Of a stretch of DNA of 64,000 nt, positions 16,291 to 25,636 are shown one piece after another. The first letter of the stretch is position 1. Each line of letters starts with the position of its first letter. Origin of the DNA: Streptomyces sp. ISL-36 (GTDB taxonomy: Bacteria; Actinomycetota; Actinomycetes; Streptomycetales; Streptomycetaceae); the NCBI RefSeq assembly GCF_018614205.1, contig NZ_JAGGOS010000042.1, positions 1 through 64,000 on the forward strand, written 5' to 3'. Made by a program: the position numbers and the translations under genes. Under the pieces are notes generated by a model. That model saw only the letters and a list, made by a program, of their open reading frames with translations. It did no database searches and was not told the DNA's origin.

Positions 16291-16700
16291 GCGGCGCTCT
16301 GATCCTCGACAGCGAGGGCCTGGCCAAGGCCGTGCAGCGCGATCGTGAGGTCCACGAGTGGCTCACCGCCGCCCGCGACGCCGACCTTCCCGTGATCACC
16401 TCCGCCGCGGTACTCGTCGAGGTGATCCACCCCCGGATCAACGACGCCGCGCTCAAATGGACGCTCTCCCGGCTGCGGGTCGAGCCGGTCACCCAGGCCC
16501 TTGCCCAGTCCGCCGCCGCTCTGCTGCGCGCGGCCGGGCTGCACGGTTACAAGTACGCCATCGACGCCACGCTCTGCGCCACCGCCCTCGCCCAGCCGGG
16601 CTGAGTCACCATCCTGACGTCCGACGTCGAGGACATCACCATGCTCACCACCGACCACCCACGCGTGATCGCCGAGAAGATGATTCGCAACGCCACGCCG
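16287..16700 (+). pseudogene. PIN-domain toxin gene (VapC-like) with nonsense codon
   Basis: The frame begins MSGALILDSEGLAKAV (the first PIN Asp being D8) and continues SAAVLVEVIHPRIND and KYAIDATLCATAL, giving the usual acidic residues of the Mg2+ site. A TGA at 16602-16604 interrupts it after LAQPG. The same frame continues VTILTSDVEDITMLTTDHPR, which is the expected PIN C-terminus with the last acidic residues. PIN toxins are ribonucleases. With the upstream antitoxin also broken, both partners of the module are inactivated. Confidence 0.75.
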
Positions 16701-16737
16701 GGCCCGCGCAACGCCTGTCCCCAAGTGCCCGTCCACC

Positions 16738-17997
16738 TCACGCGAGGTCGGACAACAACAGCTCCAGCTCCCTCTCCTCCTCGACGCGTACGCCGAGTTC
16801 CGCGACGGCCGCCGCGAGCGCGGGTTCCCAGGGGGTCTCCGTCGGGGTGCCGACGAGCGGTGACAGCGGGGGTGAGGCGTTGCGGGACACGGCGGCGCGG
16901 TAGTCCGCAGCCGTAAAGCGCCAGGGCCGCCACGGGACGACGCGGTGAAGGACGCCGGCTATCCGGAGCCCGCCCCAGTCGAAGTCACCGTGAAGGTGCA
17001 GGGCCGCTCCGTGTTCGTGCAGCCCTCGGAGCAGCGTGAGGGCGGCGGCGGAGGGCTGCCCCTGGAGACAGACCAGGGGCGGGCACGCGGGGCCGAGGGC
17101 GTCGGCCGCCGCCGCAAGGACGGTCGGGTTCTCGCACATCCACACCATCGGAGGGGCGACGGCCGGCGGTCGGCGGGTGAGCTGGCGAAGGGTGAGCACG
17201 AACGGTTCGCCCTCTTCGGCCATCCGGTCCAGCGACGGAGTGCCGCGCAGATTCAGGGTCAGGACGGTCGAGGACAGCTCGTCCCGCAACAGTCCCGCCG
17301 AGGCCCACGCCTCGCGTCGCCATTCGGCGCCCTGGCCATCGGGGAAGCCGGTCAGCGCGCGGGCCCCGGACAGCGTGAGCGTGGCCAGCGGTGTGCCGTC
17401 GTCCAGGGCGTGGGCCGAGCCGAGGACCCGGGCGGCGAAGGCAGGCAGCGAGACGGCCGGATCGGCGGGAAGTGCCCGCAGAGCGGCGCATGCCCCGGCA
17501 AGCAGGCTGCGCGTGGTGTCGGGGGCACGGCCCAGGCGTCGCGCGAGGCCATCGGCCCGTACCCGGGCGGTCCAGTCCGCCAGCGGGGGAACCGCCGCGC
17601 TGAGCTCGTCAAGGGGGGCGTGCGCCCGCTCCCATGCGGCCTCCTCCTCGTACCGGGCCTGGGCGAGTGGGGTGACGGGGCCGATGAGCGCTTCGACGGC
17701 GACGGCGAGGCCGTCAGGGCTGGCGCCCGAGCGGCGCAGTACGGCGTCGACCGCATCCAGACGTACCGTCAGCGACCTGCCGCCACCGGGGGCTCGTGCG
17801 AGAAGTCGTTCGACCGCCGCCCGCTGGGCCGGGGTGGGATCACCCAGAGACACGGAACCGGTCAGGGGTTGTCCGGTCACCAGACGTCGGCGCGCTCGTT
17901 CGACGAGCCAGGCGAGGTCCGGTGTGCCGAGCAGTCGGGCGAGTCGCGGGCGGTCGATCGCCCCGGTTTCGGGCTCAGGACCGTGGGTCAGTTCCAC
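16738..17997 (-). CDS. jetD: Wadjet type II nuclease subunit JetD
   Basis: From GTG 17997 the product is 419 residues. JetD is the Toprim-like subunit that cleaves DNA once the JetABC motor has trapped a small circular molecule. The C-terminal DUF2399/Toprim-type region shows the expected acidic residues: MCENPTVLAAAADAL (Glu near 283) and HLHGDFDWGGLRIAGVLHR (Asp pair near 326). GTG 17997 is chosen because it overlaps the jetC stop by 10 bases; the longer frame to 18231 would run deep into jetC. It is last in the jetA-B-C-D operon. No disabling change is seen. Confidence 0.88.
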   Translation of the reverse strand: MELTHGPEPETGAIDRPRLARLLGTPDLAWLVERARRRLVTGQPLTGSVSLGDPTPAQRAAVERLLARAPGGGRSLTVRLDAVDAVLRRSGASPDGLAVAVEALIGPVTPLAQARYEEEAAWERAHAPLDELSAAVPPLADWTARVRADGLARRLGRAPDTTRSLLAGACAALRALPADPAVSLPAFAARVLGSAHALDDGTPLATLTLSGARALTGFPDGQGAEWRREAWASAGLLRDELSSTVLTLNLRGTPSLDRMAEEGEPFVLTLRQLTRRPPAVAPPMVWMCENPTVLAAAADALGPACPPLVCLQGQPSAAALTLLRGLHEHGAALHLHGDFDWGGLRIAGVLHRVVPWRPWRFTAADYRAAVSRNASPPLSPLVGTPTETPWEPALAAAVAELGVRVEEERELELLLSDLA

Positions 17998-20900
17998 AGC
18001 GGCTCGGGCTCCTCTACGCCGGGCATGTCCTGGGGCGCGTGCCGTACGGGGTCCTCGCGGCGCTGCCGTCGCGTACCGTCCCACTCCCAGCGGGTGACGA
18101 GGACCGCCGCCACCTCGTCGATGCGGGACAGCTGGGCGATGGCGATGCCGGGCACCTGCGCATAACAGGCCCACTCCCGTTCGCTCGTCATGACCACATC
18201 GAGGTCGAAGGCGCTCAGCAGACCGAGGCACTTGGCACGGGAGTCGTCGTCCACGCCGGCGAACGCCTCGTCGAGGGTGACCAGACGGGGCGCGTATGGG
18301 CTGCCCGCGCTCGCGTAATGCGAGGAGGCGGCGGCGAACAGCGGTACGGACACGGCGAGGACGCGTTCGCCGCCGGAGGCGGGGCCGGTGGCCGTGACCC
18401 AGCGCCCGTGCTGGTGGCGTTCGACACCGAACTCGTGCCAGGAGCGGTAGTCGAGCGCTGCGGTGAGGTGTTCGAGCCAGCTGCCCGAGCCGTCGTCGGA
18501 CTGCTGGCGAGCGATCTGTGCCTGGAGGAACTCGCCGACCGCCGTGCGGTCCTCGGCCGTCCAGGCGTCGGCGGACTGGCGCAGCCGGTCACGGGCCTGG
18601 GCGAGTCCAGGCGGAGCCTTGCGCGAGGCCCGCCACACTAGGCGAAGCTTCATGCCGGTGGAGGTGGGGCGGTCCTCCAGTTCGGTGTTCATGTCCCGCA
18701 CCTGCCGTTCGGCGGCGCCGATGAGTTCCTGGAGGGTGCCGGCGACCTCGGTGATCAGGTGGGTCTCGAGGATCTCGCGTTCGTGCGCGGACAGGATGCG
18801 GGTGAGCTCTCCGACCTCCGTGGCGAGCGCGTCGACGAGTTCGGGTACGGCCCGCTCGCGACCCTGGTAGACGATGTCGACGACCATGCCGTCCTCGACC
18901 ATGCGGGCGGAGGCGCTGTGCCCGTGCCGGGACAGGGTGTCCTGCAGGGTCTTGAGTTCCTCGCTGAGCCGGCGCTGTACGCGTTCCCAGGCGGCATCCG
19001 TGTCGTCGGTGGCCGACAAGCCGGAGTCGATGGCGCGGGCGAGCGCGATGGCCGGGGTGGCGGCCCAGGGGCCGTCGTCCGAGGCGGGGGCCGCGAGCTC
19101 GGGCAGCGCGACCGCGACAAGGCCGGTGGCCGTGAAGCGCTGGAGCGCGGCGATGGCCTCCGCACGTGCGTCGACGGCTTCGGCAAGGTCCTTCTCCAGC
19201 TGCTCGATCCGCCCCTCGGCCCGGCCGGCCTCCCGGTCCGCCTCGGCGTGACGCCGCCGGGCGTTCTTCTGGTCGGTCTCGCAGATCCGCTGGGCCTGGG
19301 CGGTCTCGACGAGTCGCCGTTCGAGTTCGGCGACGGCGGCGCCGACGGTGGAACGCAGGGTCCGGTGGCGCTCGTCGGCTGCCGCCGCCTCGCGCGCCGC
19401 GCCTTCGGCCCGCTGGGCGAGGTCGATGACCCGCTGCTCCGCCTCGGCCGCCTCGGCACGCTCGTCGTCCACCTGTCGTACGGCCTCGCCTTGTTCGCGT
19501 AGCGCGGGCCACAGAGCGGCCAGCGCGGTGGCGAGGAAGCCGAGGGCGTGACGCACCGAGGTGAGTCCGGCCCGGTCGGCGGGCAGCCCCAGATCAGCGG
19601 CGACCTCGGCGAGTTCGGCGGCAGCCCTCTCGGCGCGCCCGACTGCCTCGGTGACCTCGGCAGCACGCCCCTCGTACCGGACGCGGGCCTTGCGTACGGT
19701 CTCGGCGGCGGCGCTCACGAGCGCGTGACCCCTGGTGAGCGGCGACTCGTCGGGGACGTCGGCGAGCTCGGCGTCGAGCGTGCGACGACGCACCGCGATC
19801 ATGTCGGACCGAGCCGCGAGCGTCTCCGACTCCTCGCGCAGGGAAGCGAGTTCGATGCCGAGCACAGCGACGCGGGCCCGGCGCGCCGCCTCGCGCGCGC
19901 CCTCGCCGATGTACGTGGCGGCGGGCTTGGCCCACGTGCCGGTGAGTACACCGACCCGAAAGCGTCCGTCGGGTGCCACCCAGGTCTCGGCTTCTCCCCC
20001 GCCGTCGAGGCCGATGGCGGCGAGCAGTCGGGCCACCGTCGTCTCGTCCAGGGCAGCGACCTGTCCGTCGCCGTGGTCCACGGCCGGGCACAACACGTCT
20101 GCCAGTGAGGGACCGCTCACTGGTCCGTTCGACGGGGAGAGCAGGACGTCGTGCCCGTCCACGGCGAGGGCAGAGCCGTCGGGCAGCACCCAGGCATCGA
20201 GGAGGCCGGAGGCTTCGAGTGCCGCTTCGAGCCCAGCGCGCTCTGGTTCGGGCAGTTCGTCATGGAAATCGACCACGCGCCAGAGCGGCACGCCCGTCAG
20301 CTGTTGGCGAAGGCCGGGGGTACGCGTCGCCGGGGGCTGGGGCTCGCGCCCGCCCCCGGCTTCCAGCGCGGCGAGCTCCCGCCGTGCCTCGTCGATGCGC
20401 GCCGCCAGCTCCGAGGTTCTGCGGGCGGCTTCGGCCGTCTGGTCGGCGAGGTCCGCCGAACGGGCGGTGTGCGCCCGGGTGGCATGGACCCGCGCCGGGT
20501 AGGGGCCGTCGAGGTGATGGGTCCATTCCTGGAGTTCGTCCAGGAGGCCGGTCTCATCGGAGAAGGCCAGCTCCTTCCAGGCGTGGGCGCGTTCGCGCAC
20601 GTCGTCCAGGAGGGCCCGGCCTGCCCGCGCCGCACTCTCCTCCGCCTCGCCGTACGTCTCGGCGGCCAGCGCGAGGTCGGTCTCCGCCTCGTCGAGACGG
20701 CCCGACGCCCGGCGGTGCGCGTCGGCGGCCCGCTCGGAGGCTTCCAGAAGGCCCTCGGTGTGGGCGAGGGATCGCTGGGCGCGGGCTGCGGCGTCCTCGA
20801 CGGCGCGCCGCAATTCGGGCTCGGGCAGCAGATCGTCCGCCGGCAGGGCGACACGCGCGGCGGCCGCCTGCTCCCGCGCGTGGGCGAAGGTCTCTTCGAC

Positions 20901-22103
20901 CCGGAGCCGCGTGGCACGCAGCCGGTTCTCGGCGGCGCCGAGTCGCCCGAGCGCCTTGGTGTGGAGGGCGGCCGCCTGCTCCCGGTCAGCCCGCGCCCGG
21001 TCCGCCGCCTGCGTCGTTCGCGTCACGGCCAGCGCGGCGTGCTCCAGTTCCCGCGCGTCGCGCATCTCGGGCGCCTCGCGCAGCGCTTTCTCCTGGGCCC
21101 GCAGTCGTTCCCCGGTCTCAGCAAGGGAGCCGATCTCCTCTTCAGCTGCCGCTCGCTTCTCCTCGGCGCTGGTTCGCCGCTCCTGAGCCTCGGCCAGGTC
21201 CCGTTGGACGCGCTCGTAGCGGGAGTGTTCGGCACGCGGAAGCCGGGCGCGGCGCCGGGTGGCGATCCGGGCATAGCGCCGGTAGTGCTCAAGGAAGGCG
21301 GAGGCGGCCCGCTCGGCGGCGGACGCGGCAGCCAGTTCGTCCTTCTCCTCGTCCAAGGAACGGAACGCCTCGGCCACGTCGGCGATGACGGCCTGGTCCA
21401 TGGGCGGCAACGCCTCGGTGAGGGCGCGGGAGAGGGCCGCCTCGTTGGGCCGCTTGGACAACTGGGGCTGGCGCAGCTGGATGAGCAGGTCCACCAGAGC
21501 CGCGTACCGCTGCTCGCCGAAGCCGAAGAGTGCTTCGTCGACCGCTCTGCGGTACGTCTTGGCCTGGTCGTACACCATGCCGTACCCGACGACGGCCTCG
21601 GCGAGGCGGTCCCGGGACAGGGCCGTGCCGGCGGCGTCGAGCAGCCGGAAGGTCTCCTCCGTGCGTTCGGTGGACCCGTGGTCGACGCGCTGGCGGGTGA
21701 CGGCATACCAGTGGCGGGCGATGCCACGCCCGGTGACGGCCTTGAGCCCGCACAGCAGCGTACGGAAGTGCTGCTCGCCGGTCGTGTCGTCGAGCCTGCC
21801 GAACTCGATCCAGGTGTAGCCGAGCCGTTCGGAGTGCGGGTGCTCGCCGCCGAGGAGCAGGTTCCACTCCATCCGCTTGCCCGGGTCGCTGTCGGGTTCG
21901 ACACGGCGCGGGCTGAGGTCGCCGTCGAGCAGGAACGGCAGGGTCAGGGCGAGCACCTTGGACTTGCCAGTGCCGTTGTTGCCACGCAGCAGCAGCCGCC
22001 CGTCCCGGAAGTGGAACTCCTCCACGTCGTAGTGGAACAGGTCGACGAGCCCGACGCGCAGGGGCTGCCAGCGGGAACGCCGCGGCGTGGGGAGGCGGGT
22101 CAC
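17988..22103 (-). CDS. jetC: Wadjet type II SMC-like ATPase JetC
   Basis: This 1371-residue SMC/MukB-like protein of the TIGR02680 family is the loop-extruding motor of Wadjet. Walker A is GNNGTGKSK (residues 41-49), preceded by a short head segment. A very long Glu/Ala/Arg-rich coiled coil runs from about 270 to 1150. Near the C-terminus are the ABC signature SGGERVLAVSVPLF and Walker B LVTLDEAFAGVDDDS. A GTG start lies in a 4-base overlap with the jetB stop. The complete head motifs at both ends argue that the motor is intact. Confidence 0.93.
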   Translation of the reverse strand: MTRLPTPRRSRWQPLRVGLVDLFHYDVEEFHFRDGRLLLRGNNGTGKSKVLALTLPFLLDGDLSPRRVEPDSDPGKRMEWNLLLGGEHPHSERLGYTWIEFGRLDDTTGEQHFRTLLCGLKAVTGRGIARHWYAVTRQRVDHGSTERTEETFRLLDAAGTALSRDRLAEAVVGYGMVYDQAKTYRRAVDEALFGFGEQRYAALVDLLIQLRQPQLSKRPNEAALSRALTEALPPMDQAVIADVAEAFRSLDEEKDELAAASAAERAASAFLEHYRRYARIATRRRARLPRAEHSRYERVQRDLAEAQERRTSAEEKRAAAEEEIGSLAETGERLRAQEKALREAPEMRDARELEHAALAVTRTTQAADRARADREQAAALHTKALGRLGAAENRLRATRLRVEETFAHAREQAAAARVALPADDLLPEPELRRAVEDAAARAQRSLAHTEGLLEASERAADAHRRASGRLDEAETDLALAAETYGEAEESAARAGRALLDDVRERAHAWKELAFSDETGLLDELQEWTHHLDGPYPARVHATRAHTARSADLADQTAEAARRTSELAARIDEARRELAALEAGGGREPQPPATRTPGLRQQLTGVPLWRVVDFHDELPEPERAGLEAALEASGLLDAWVLPDGSALAVDGHDVLLSPSNGPVSGPSLADVLCPAVDHGDGQVAALDETTVARLLAAIGLDGGGEAETWVAPDGRFRVGVLTGTWAKPAATYIGEGAREAARRARVAVLGIELASLREESETLAARSDMIAVRRRTLDAELADVPDESPLTRGHALVSAAAETVRKARVRYEGRAAEVTEAVGRAERAAAELAEVAADLGLPADRAGLTSVRHALGFLATALAALWPALREQGEAVRQVDDERAEAAEAEQRVIDLAQRAEGAAREAAAADERHRTLRSTVGAAVAELERRLVETAQAQRICETDQKNARRRHAEADREAGRAEGRIEQLEKDLAEAVDARAEAIAALQRFTATGLVAVALPELAAPASDDGPWAATPAIALARAIDSGLSATDDTDAAWERVQRRLSEELKTLQDTLSRHGHSASARMVEDGMVVDIVYQGRERAVPELVDALATEVGELTRILSAHEREILETHLITEVAGTLQELIGAAERQVRDMNTELEDRPTSTGMKLRLVWRASRKAPPGLAQARDRLRQSADAWTAEDRTAVGEFLQAQIARQQSDDGSGSWLEHLTAALDYRSWHEFGVERHQHGRWVTATGPASGGERVLAVSVPLFAAASSHYASAGSPYAPRLVTLDEAFAGVDDDSRAKCLGLLSAFDLDVVMTSEREWACYAQVPGIAIAQLSRIDEVAAVLVTRWEWDGTRRQRREDPVRHAPQDMPGVEEPEPLWN

Positions 22104-23332
22104 GAGGTGGCCTTTCGCTGCGGAGGCACGGGTGCGGAGCCGGGTTCGCGGATGACGGTCTCGCCGACCGCGTACCGGGCGAGGGCGGGCCGGGCCGCGA
22201 CCGCGTGCGGGGCACGGGAGACCAGGCCGAGCGCGGTGAGCCGGGCGACGGCCTGTTCGACGAGCTCGGTCTCCATGCCCGGCTCCCGAGCGGACTTCGA
22301 CCAGAAGCCGCCGTGCTGGGCGGCGAGTTCACGGACTCGGAGGGCAAGCATGTCGAGGGTGACGGGTCCGTCGGCGCCGGCCAGGTGCTCGGCGAGCAGC
22401 AGGGTGACGTGGCCGTGGGTGCCCTGTTCGGGCATGCGGAGGTCGGTGAGGTCGTCGTCAGGGTCGACCATGGCGATCCCCTCGGCCCGCACCTCGGCGA
22501 CCAGTCCGGTCAGCTCGGTGATCCGGGCGGTGAGGAAGCCGCGCTGCCGGGTGAGGTAGCCGAGTTCGGCGTCGGTCAGGTCGTCGTAGTAGAGCACCGG
22601 GTCGTCGAGCAGCCTGCGGGTGAGCGAGCGGCGCATCGCGCGGAAGCGCAGTTCGTCGCTGTCCAGAGCGGTTTCGGCGACGAGCTCGGCGAGGCGGTCG
22701 TCGAGGGTTTCGGCATGGACGGTGGAGGGGCCGCGGCGGGAGGCCAGGAGTCCGGCGAGGACCCGGCGTTCAACGTCGTACAGGACGTCGCCCGCCCCGC
22801 TGACGTACGACTCTTCCTCGCCCGCCACCCGACGCAGTACGCCGAGGTCGAGCAGAAGCCGTACGACGGCGGCGAGGTCGAGGCGCTCGTCGCGGCGTTC
22901 CAGGGCGAACTCGATCCCCGTCGCGGTGAGTCGGGGGTCGGCGGCATCGAGGACGATCTGGTCGGCGAGGCGCCCGAGGGCGATCTGGGCCTCGCCGCGT
23001 TCGAGGGCGGCGAGCGCGAGGCAGAGCAGAACGTAGCGGCGGCGGGTGAAAGGGGCGGTACCGCGGCTCGCCTCGCGGGCCGGGTGCGTGGGGTCGGTGA
23101 GGACGCCGGGGATCTTGCGCAGCCGTGCCGTCTCGGCGTCCACCTGGAGGGACCAGCCGGTGTTGCGGTCGAACCACTCTCGGAGTTCGGGCGCGTGCCG
23201 GCGGACGAGGCGGAATTCGTCGGCGTACCGGCCGCGCGCGAGGAGAAGGGGCTGTTTCAGCAGGGCGCGCGCTGCCTTGCGCAGGTCGGCAGCGTGCTGG
23301 CCGTCCAGCACTTCGGCGAGGGGGGTGGTCAT
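22100..23332 (-). CDS. jetB: Wadjet type II subunit JetB (TIGR02678-like)
   Basis: This 410-residue protein sits between jetA and jetC with overlaps of 4 bases on each side. It corresponds to the MukE-like kite subunit of Wadjet: two winged-helix domains are suggested by LRKIPGVLTDPTHPAREASR, LDLAAVVRLLLDLGVLRRVA and LTLDMLALRVRELAAQHGG-like segments. In Wadjet the kite binds the JetC heads and contacts DNA. The annotation rests mainly on order, size and family resemblance; no catalytic motif is expected. Confidence 0.85.
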   Translation of the reverse strand: MTTPLAEVLDGQHAADLRKAARALLKQPLLLARGRYADEFRLVRRHAPELREWFDRNTGWSLQVDAETARLRKIPGVLTDPTHPAREASRGTAPFTRRRYVLLCLALAALERGEAQIALGRLADQIVLDAADPRLTATGIEFALERRDERLDLAAVVRLLLDLGVLRRVAGEEESYVSGAGDVLYDVERRVLAGLLASRRGPSTVHAETLDDRLAELVAETALDSDELRFRAMRRSLTRRLLDDPVLYYDDLTDAELGYLTRQRGFLTARITELTGLVAEVRAEGIAMVDPDDDLTDLRMPEQGTHGHVTLLLAEHLAGADGPVTLDMLALRVRELAAQHGGFWSKSAREPGMETELVEQAVARLTALGLVSRAPHAVAARPALARYAVGETVIREPGSAPVPPQRKATS

Positions 23333-24921
23333 CGGTCGGCGGCTCCGTCCGTCAGGTCGTCTCCGTCCGTCAGGTCGACGATCTCGATGAGGTGGTCCGG
23401 GCCGCTGAAGACTCCGTCGAGCGTACGGACCTCCGCGGTGGTGCCGTCGGCGAGCGCGGTGAGCCGGATCTCCATGGAGCCGTCATTGCTGGTGGCCACG
23501 GTGTGTCTTACACCTGGACGCCATGTGGCCAGCGCGTCGCCGAGAAGTTGGAGGAACAGGCCGAAGGAGGCGGGGTCGAGCTCGCCGAGATCGGACAGGC
23601 GGGTGACGCCGTCGGTGACGAGCCGGACGCGGGCGGCGGCGGTCTCCGCAGCCTGCTTGGCGGCCGCCTCAGCGAGCGCGCGCCGCCTCGCTTCCCGGTC
23701 CTCGACCTTGCGGGGCTTGCCGCGCCGCTCGTAACTCCCGGTGCGGCGCAGTTGGGGGCTGATCCGCAGCGGCTCCGCCCCGGCCCAAGGGGTGGCGGCC
23801 GGGACGGGCTTCGCCGCCCGGGCGGCGAGAGTGTCGGCGTCGACGGTGAGGTGCCGGGCCGGATAGAGACCGAAAGCTGTTCGCCACAGCCGGTGCCGGG
23901 CGTCATCGTCGTGTGCCTCGGCGAACCAGCGGGCCAGGGTCCGGAAGTCGGCGGACCGGTCCGAGCGCCCGGCACGGCGCTCGTTCAGCGCCCGTACGAC
24001 CGCCAGGAGCTGCGGAATCGCCCCCAGGGCCCGGCCGCGCAGGAGCCGGGCCTGGGACTCGCGCCCGTCCCTGCTGATGAACCACGCGCCGAGCCCCTCC
24101 CAGCGCGCGGCCCACCGCTCGTACACCTCCCGCTCGGCGTCGGCGGCCTCCTCCGGCGAGGCGTCGGCGGCCTCGCGTCGGGCGGCGGCCCTCAGCAGCA
24201 GATCCACCCTGCCGCCCTCCTCCAGTTCAAGGATCAGCCGGGCGATCCGCCCGCCCAGCGTGATCAGGTCCTGGATGAACCGCTCCAGATACTGGATGAG
24301 CCGGTCCTTGTACGCGAGGAAGACCTCGTCCTCGACGCCGTGCAGGTCCATGGTCCTCTGGAGCGATCCCATGAAGGCCCGGGCGTTGTCGGCGAGCGCG
24401 GCGAAGCGGCTGGCCAGGGCGTCGAGCGTCAGGTGTGTCTTGGCCGGGTCGGGCTCGTCCTCGGCGGCCAGGACGAGGAGTGCGCGCAGCTGGGTGACGA
24501 TGTCGTGCAGCGCGACGGCCTGAAGAGCGCCACGACGGCCGAGCGCCTCGTCGTAGGCGGACAGCGCCGCCTCGGCGGCCTCCCCCTCGCGCGTGAGCTG
24601 GTAGATGAACCGCTTCCGGTAGAAGTCCTCGACGGCTGTGACCCGCGCGGTGTCCGGATCGGCCCGCAGATTGCCCCAGACGACGAGCCTGTCGAGCGCG
24701 GCGACGACCGCCTCCGGCTCGGCGGGGCGGGTGTCCGCCGGAAGCGCGGCATGCACCTCCTCGGGGCGCAGATGGACCGCGAACCGCTCCTTGGCCACGA
24801 GAAACACCCGCATCACCTGGCGGTAGAGCGGGGTGTTCGGCACGGTGAGATGGGCGAAGGGGCCGAATCCGTCCGGCTCGAAAGCTGGATCGGCCGAGGT
24901 GGTGACGGTCATCGCCCCCAT
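23329..24921 (-). CDS. jetA: Wadjet type II subunit JetA (TIGR02677-like)
   Basis: This 530-residue first gene of the operon corresponds to the MukF-like kleisin that bridges the JetC heads. Visible features include the N-terminal LTVPNTPLYRQVMRVFLVAKE, a winged-helix-like region (VVAALDRLVVWGNLRADPDT) and a long helical middle with LIQYLERFIQDLITLGGRIA, plus DREARRRALAEAAAKQAAET near 420. ATG 24921 is used; ATG 24912 is an alternative. Its stop and the jetB start share ATGA. Family members are named only by TIGRFAM numbers; the Wadjet role comes from the complete four-gene order. Confidence 0.85.
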   Translation of the reverse strand: MGAMTVTTSADPAFEPDGFGPFAHLTVPNTPLYRQVMRVFLVAKERFAVHLRPEEVHAALPADTRPAEPEAVVAALDRLVVWGNLRADPDTARVTAVEDFYRKRFIYQLTREGEAAEAALSAYDEALGRRGALQAVALHDIVTQLRALLVLAAEDEPDPAKTHLTLDALASRFAALADNARAFMGSLQRTMDLHGVEDEVFLAYKDRLIQYLERFIQDLITLGGRIARLILELEEGGRVDLLLRAAARREAADASPEEAADAEREVYERWAARWEGLGAWFISRDGRESQARLLRGRALGAIPQLLAVVRALNERRAGRSDRSADFRTLARWFAEAHDDDARHRLWRTAFGLYPARHLTVDADTLAARAAKPVPAATPWAGAEPLRISPQLRRTGSYERRGKPRKVEDREARRRALAEAAAKQAAETAAARVRLVTDGVTRLSDLGELDPASFGLFLQLLGDALATWRPGVRHTVATSNDGSMEIRLTALADGTTAEVRTLDGVFSGPDHLIEIVDLTDGDDLTDGAADR

Positions 24922-25109
24922 TCTCCCGCAACCGGGGCAGCTACCGGCAAGGACGAACGCACCTGTCCGATTCCCGCGGGAGTGACCGGATCAATACGGT
25001 TCTCATCGTCCGCATCCGCCGGGCCGACCACAAGGCGCGCCCGGCCTCCCGTCGACGACGCCACCCAGCGGGTGGAGGTGGCACAGAAGCCCCTCCGTCA
25101 CGCGCGACC
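24922..25109. promoter_or_regulatory. Upstream region of the Wadjet operon
   Basis: About 190 bases between jetA and a gene remnant. The jetABCD promoter should lie here. I see no clear -10/-35 pair or palindrome. Confidence 0.35.
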
Positions 25110-25323
25110 CGCCTGGCCCAGTACGTGAGCGCCATGCGCACGCGCGTGGCGGTCATGCCACCAAGCGAGGCCAGAGCCGAGGCCGAAGCATGGATCAGTT
25201 GGGCGGCAGCCACGGCGAAGGGCCTCGATCCGCTGAACACACCGCCCCGGCTGTCCGACGTTCCCGAACCACGCGCCGAGGAACTGAGCCCTTCCTCGGC
25301 GGCTGGAGCCCTACGGGCCCTGA
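25110..25323 (+). pseudogene. C-terminal remnant of an actinobacterial accessory gene
   Basis: The plus strand reads RLAQYVSAMRTRVAVMPPSE and ARAEAEAWISWAAATAKGLD, then PPRLSDVPEPRAEELSP. Restoring two lost C bases near 25290 and 25310 would give FLGGWSPYGP-stop. This tail resembles the C-terminal end of large Streptomyces accessory-element proteins that finish with GWSPYGP. No N-terminal part is present. I cannot name a function; it shows that a gene was cut when this segment boundary formed. Confidence 0.5.
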
Positions 25324-25480
25324 CGCGACGCTCGGCCGCAGGGGCCCCGGTCCTACTGAACCGCAGCGCTGTCGACGACCCTTGCACTCGCACCAAGAGA
25401 CGGCAAAGCGGATCCGTGTGCAGGCGCCGCTCCACCCACCACCACCTGCGCGAAGCCCGACCTGACAATTCATCAGAACG

Positions 25481-25525
25481 AGCGTCAAAAGAGCGTCACG
25501 AGCGTCATTTCAGCGTCAAGATATC
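25481..25525. repeat. Repeat array of attachment-like site B
   Basis: Four AGCGTCA heptamers start at 25481, 25492, 25501 and 25512 (steps of 11, 9 and 11 bp), followed by AGATATCGCCCGTAACGCCC. Array D at 44778-44822 has the same steps and the same trailing sequence. The array ends 48 bases before the stop codon of gene-end copy B. Confidence 0.85.
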
Positions 25526-25573
25526 GCCCGTAACGCCCACACCGCACATAATGCGCACTGGCGAAACCGCAGG

Positions 25574-25636
25574 TCAGGCGTCCTTCTTCACCGGCTCCAG
25601 GATCGCCACGCACTCCACGTGGTGCGTCATCGGGAA
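25574..25636 (-). repeat. Attachment-like site B: copy of the methyltransferase gene 3' end
   Basis: On the minus strand these 63 bases read FPMTHHVECVAILEPVKKDA-stop. The intact gene at 44872-46200 ends FPMTHHVECVAILEPAEKGR-stop. The copy keeps frame and stop, so it looks like a usable alternative gene end. Copy C at 36728-36790 encodes exactly the same 20 residues. Similarity stops shortly after 25636. Confidence 0.9.

Noticed and set aside
17998-18231. Longer start for jetD
   Set aside because: It would overlap jetC by about 240 bases with Arg/Gly-rich non-protein-like sequence; GTG 17997 gives the normal short overlap.
20151-22559. 802-codon plus-strand open frame opposite jetC
   Set aside because: Antisense to the coiled-coil region of jetC, with no domain or start signal.
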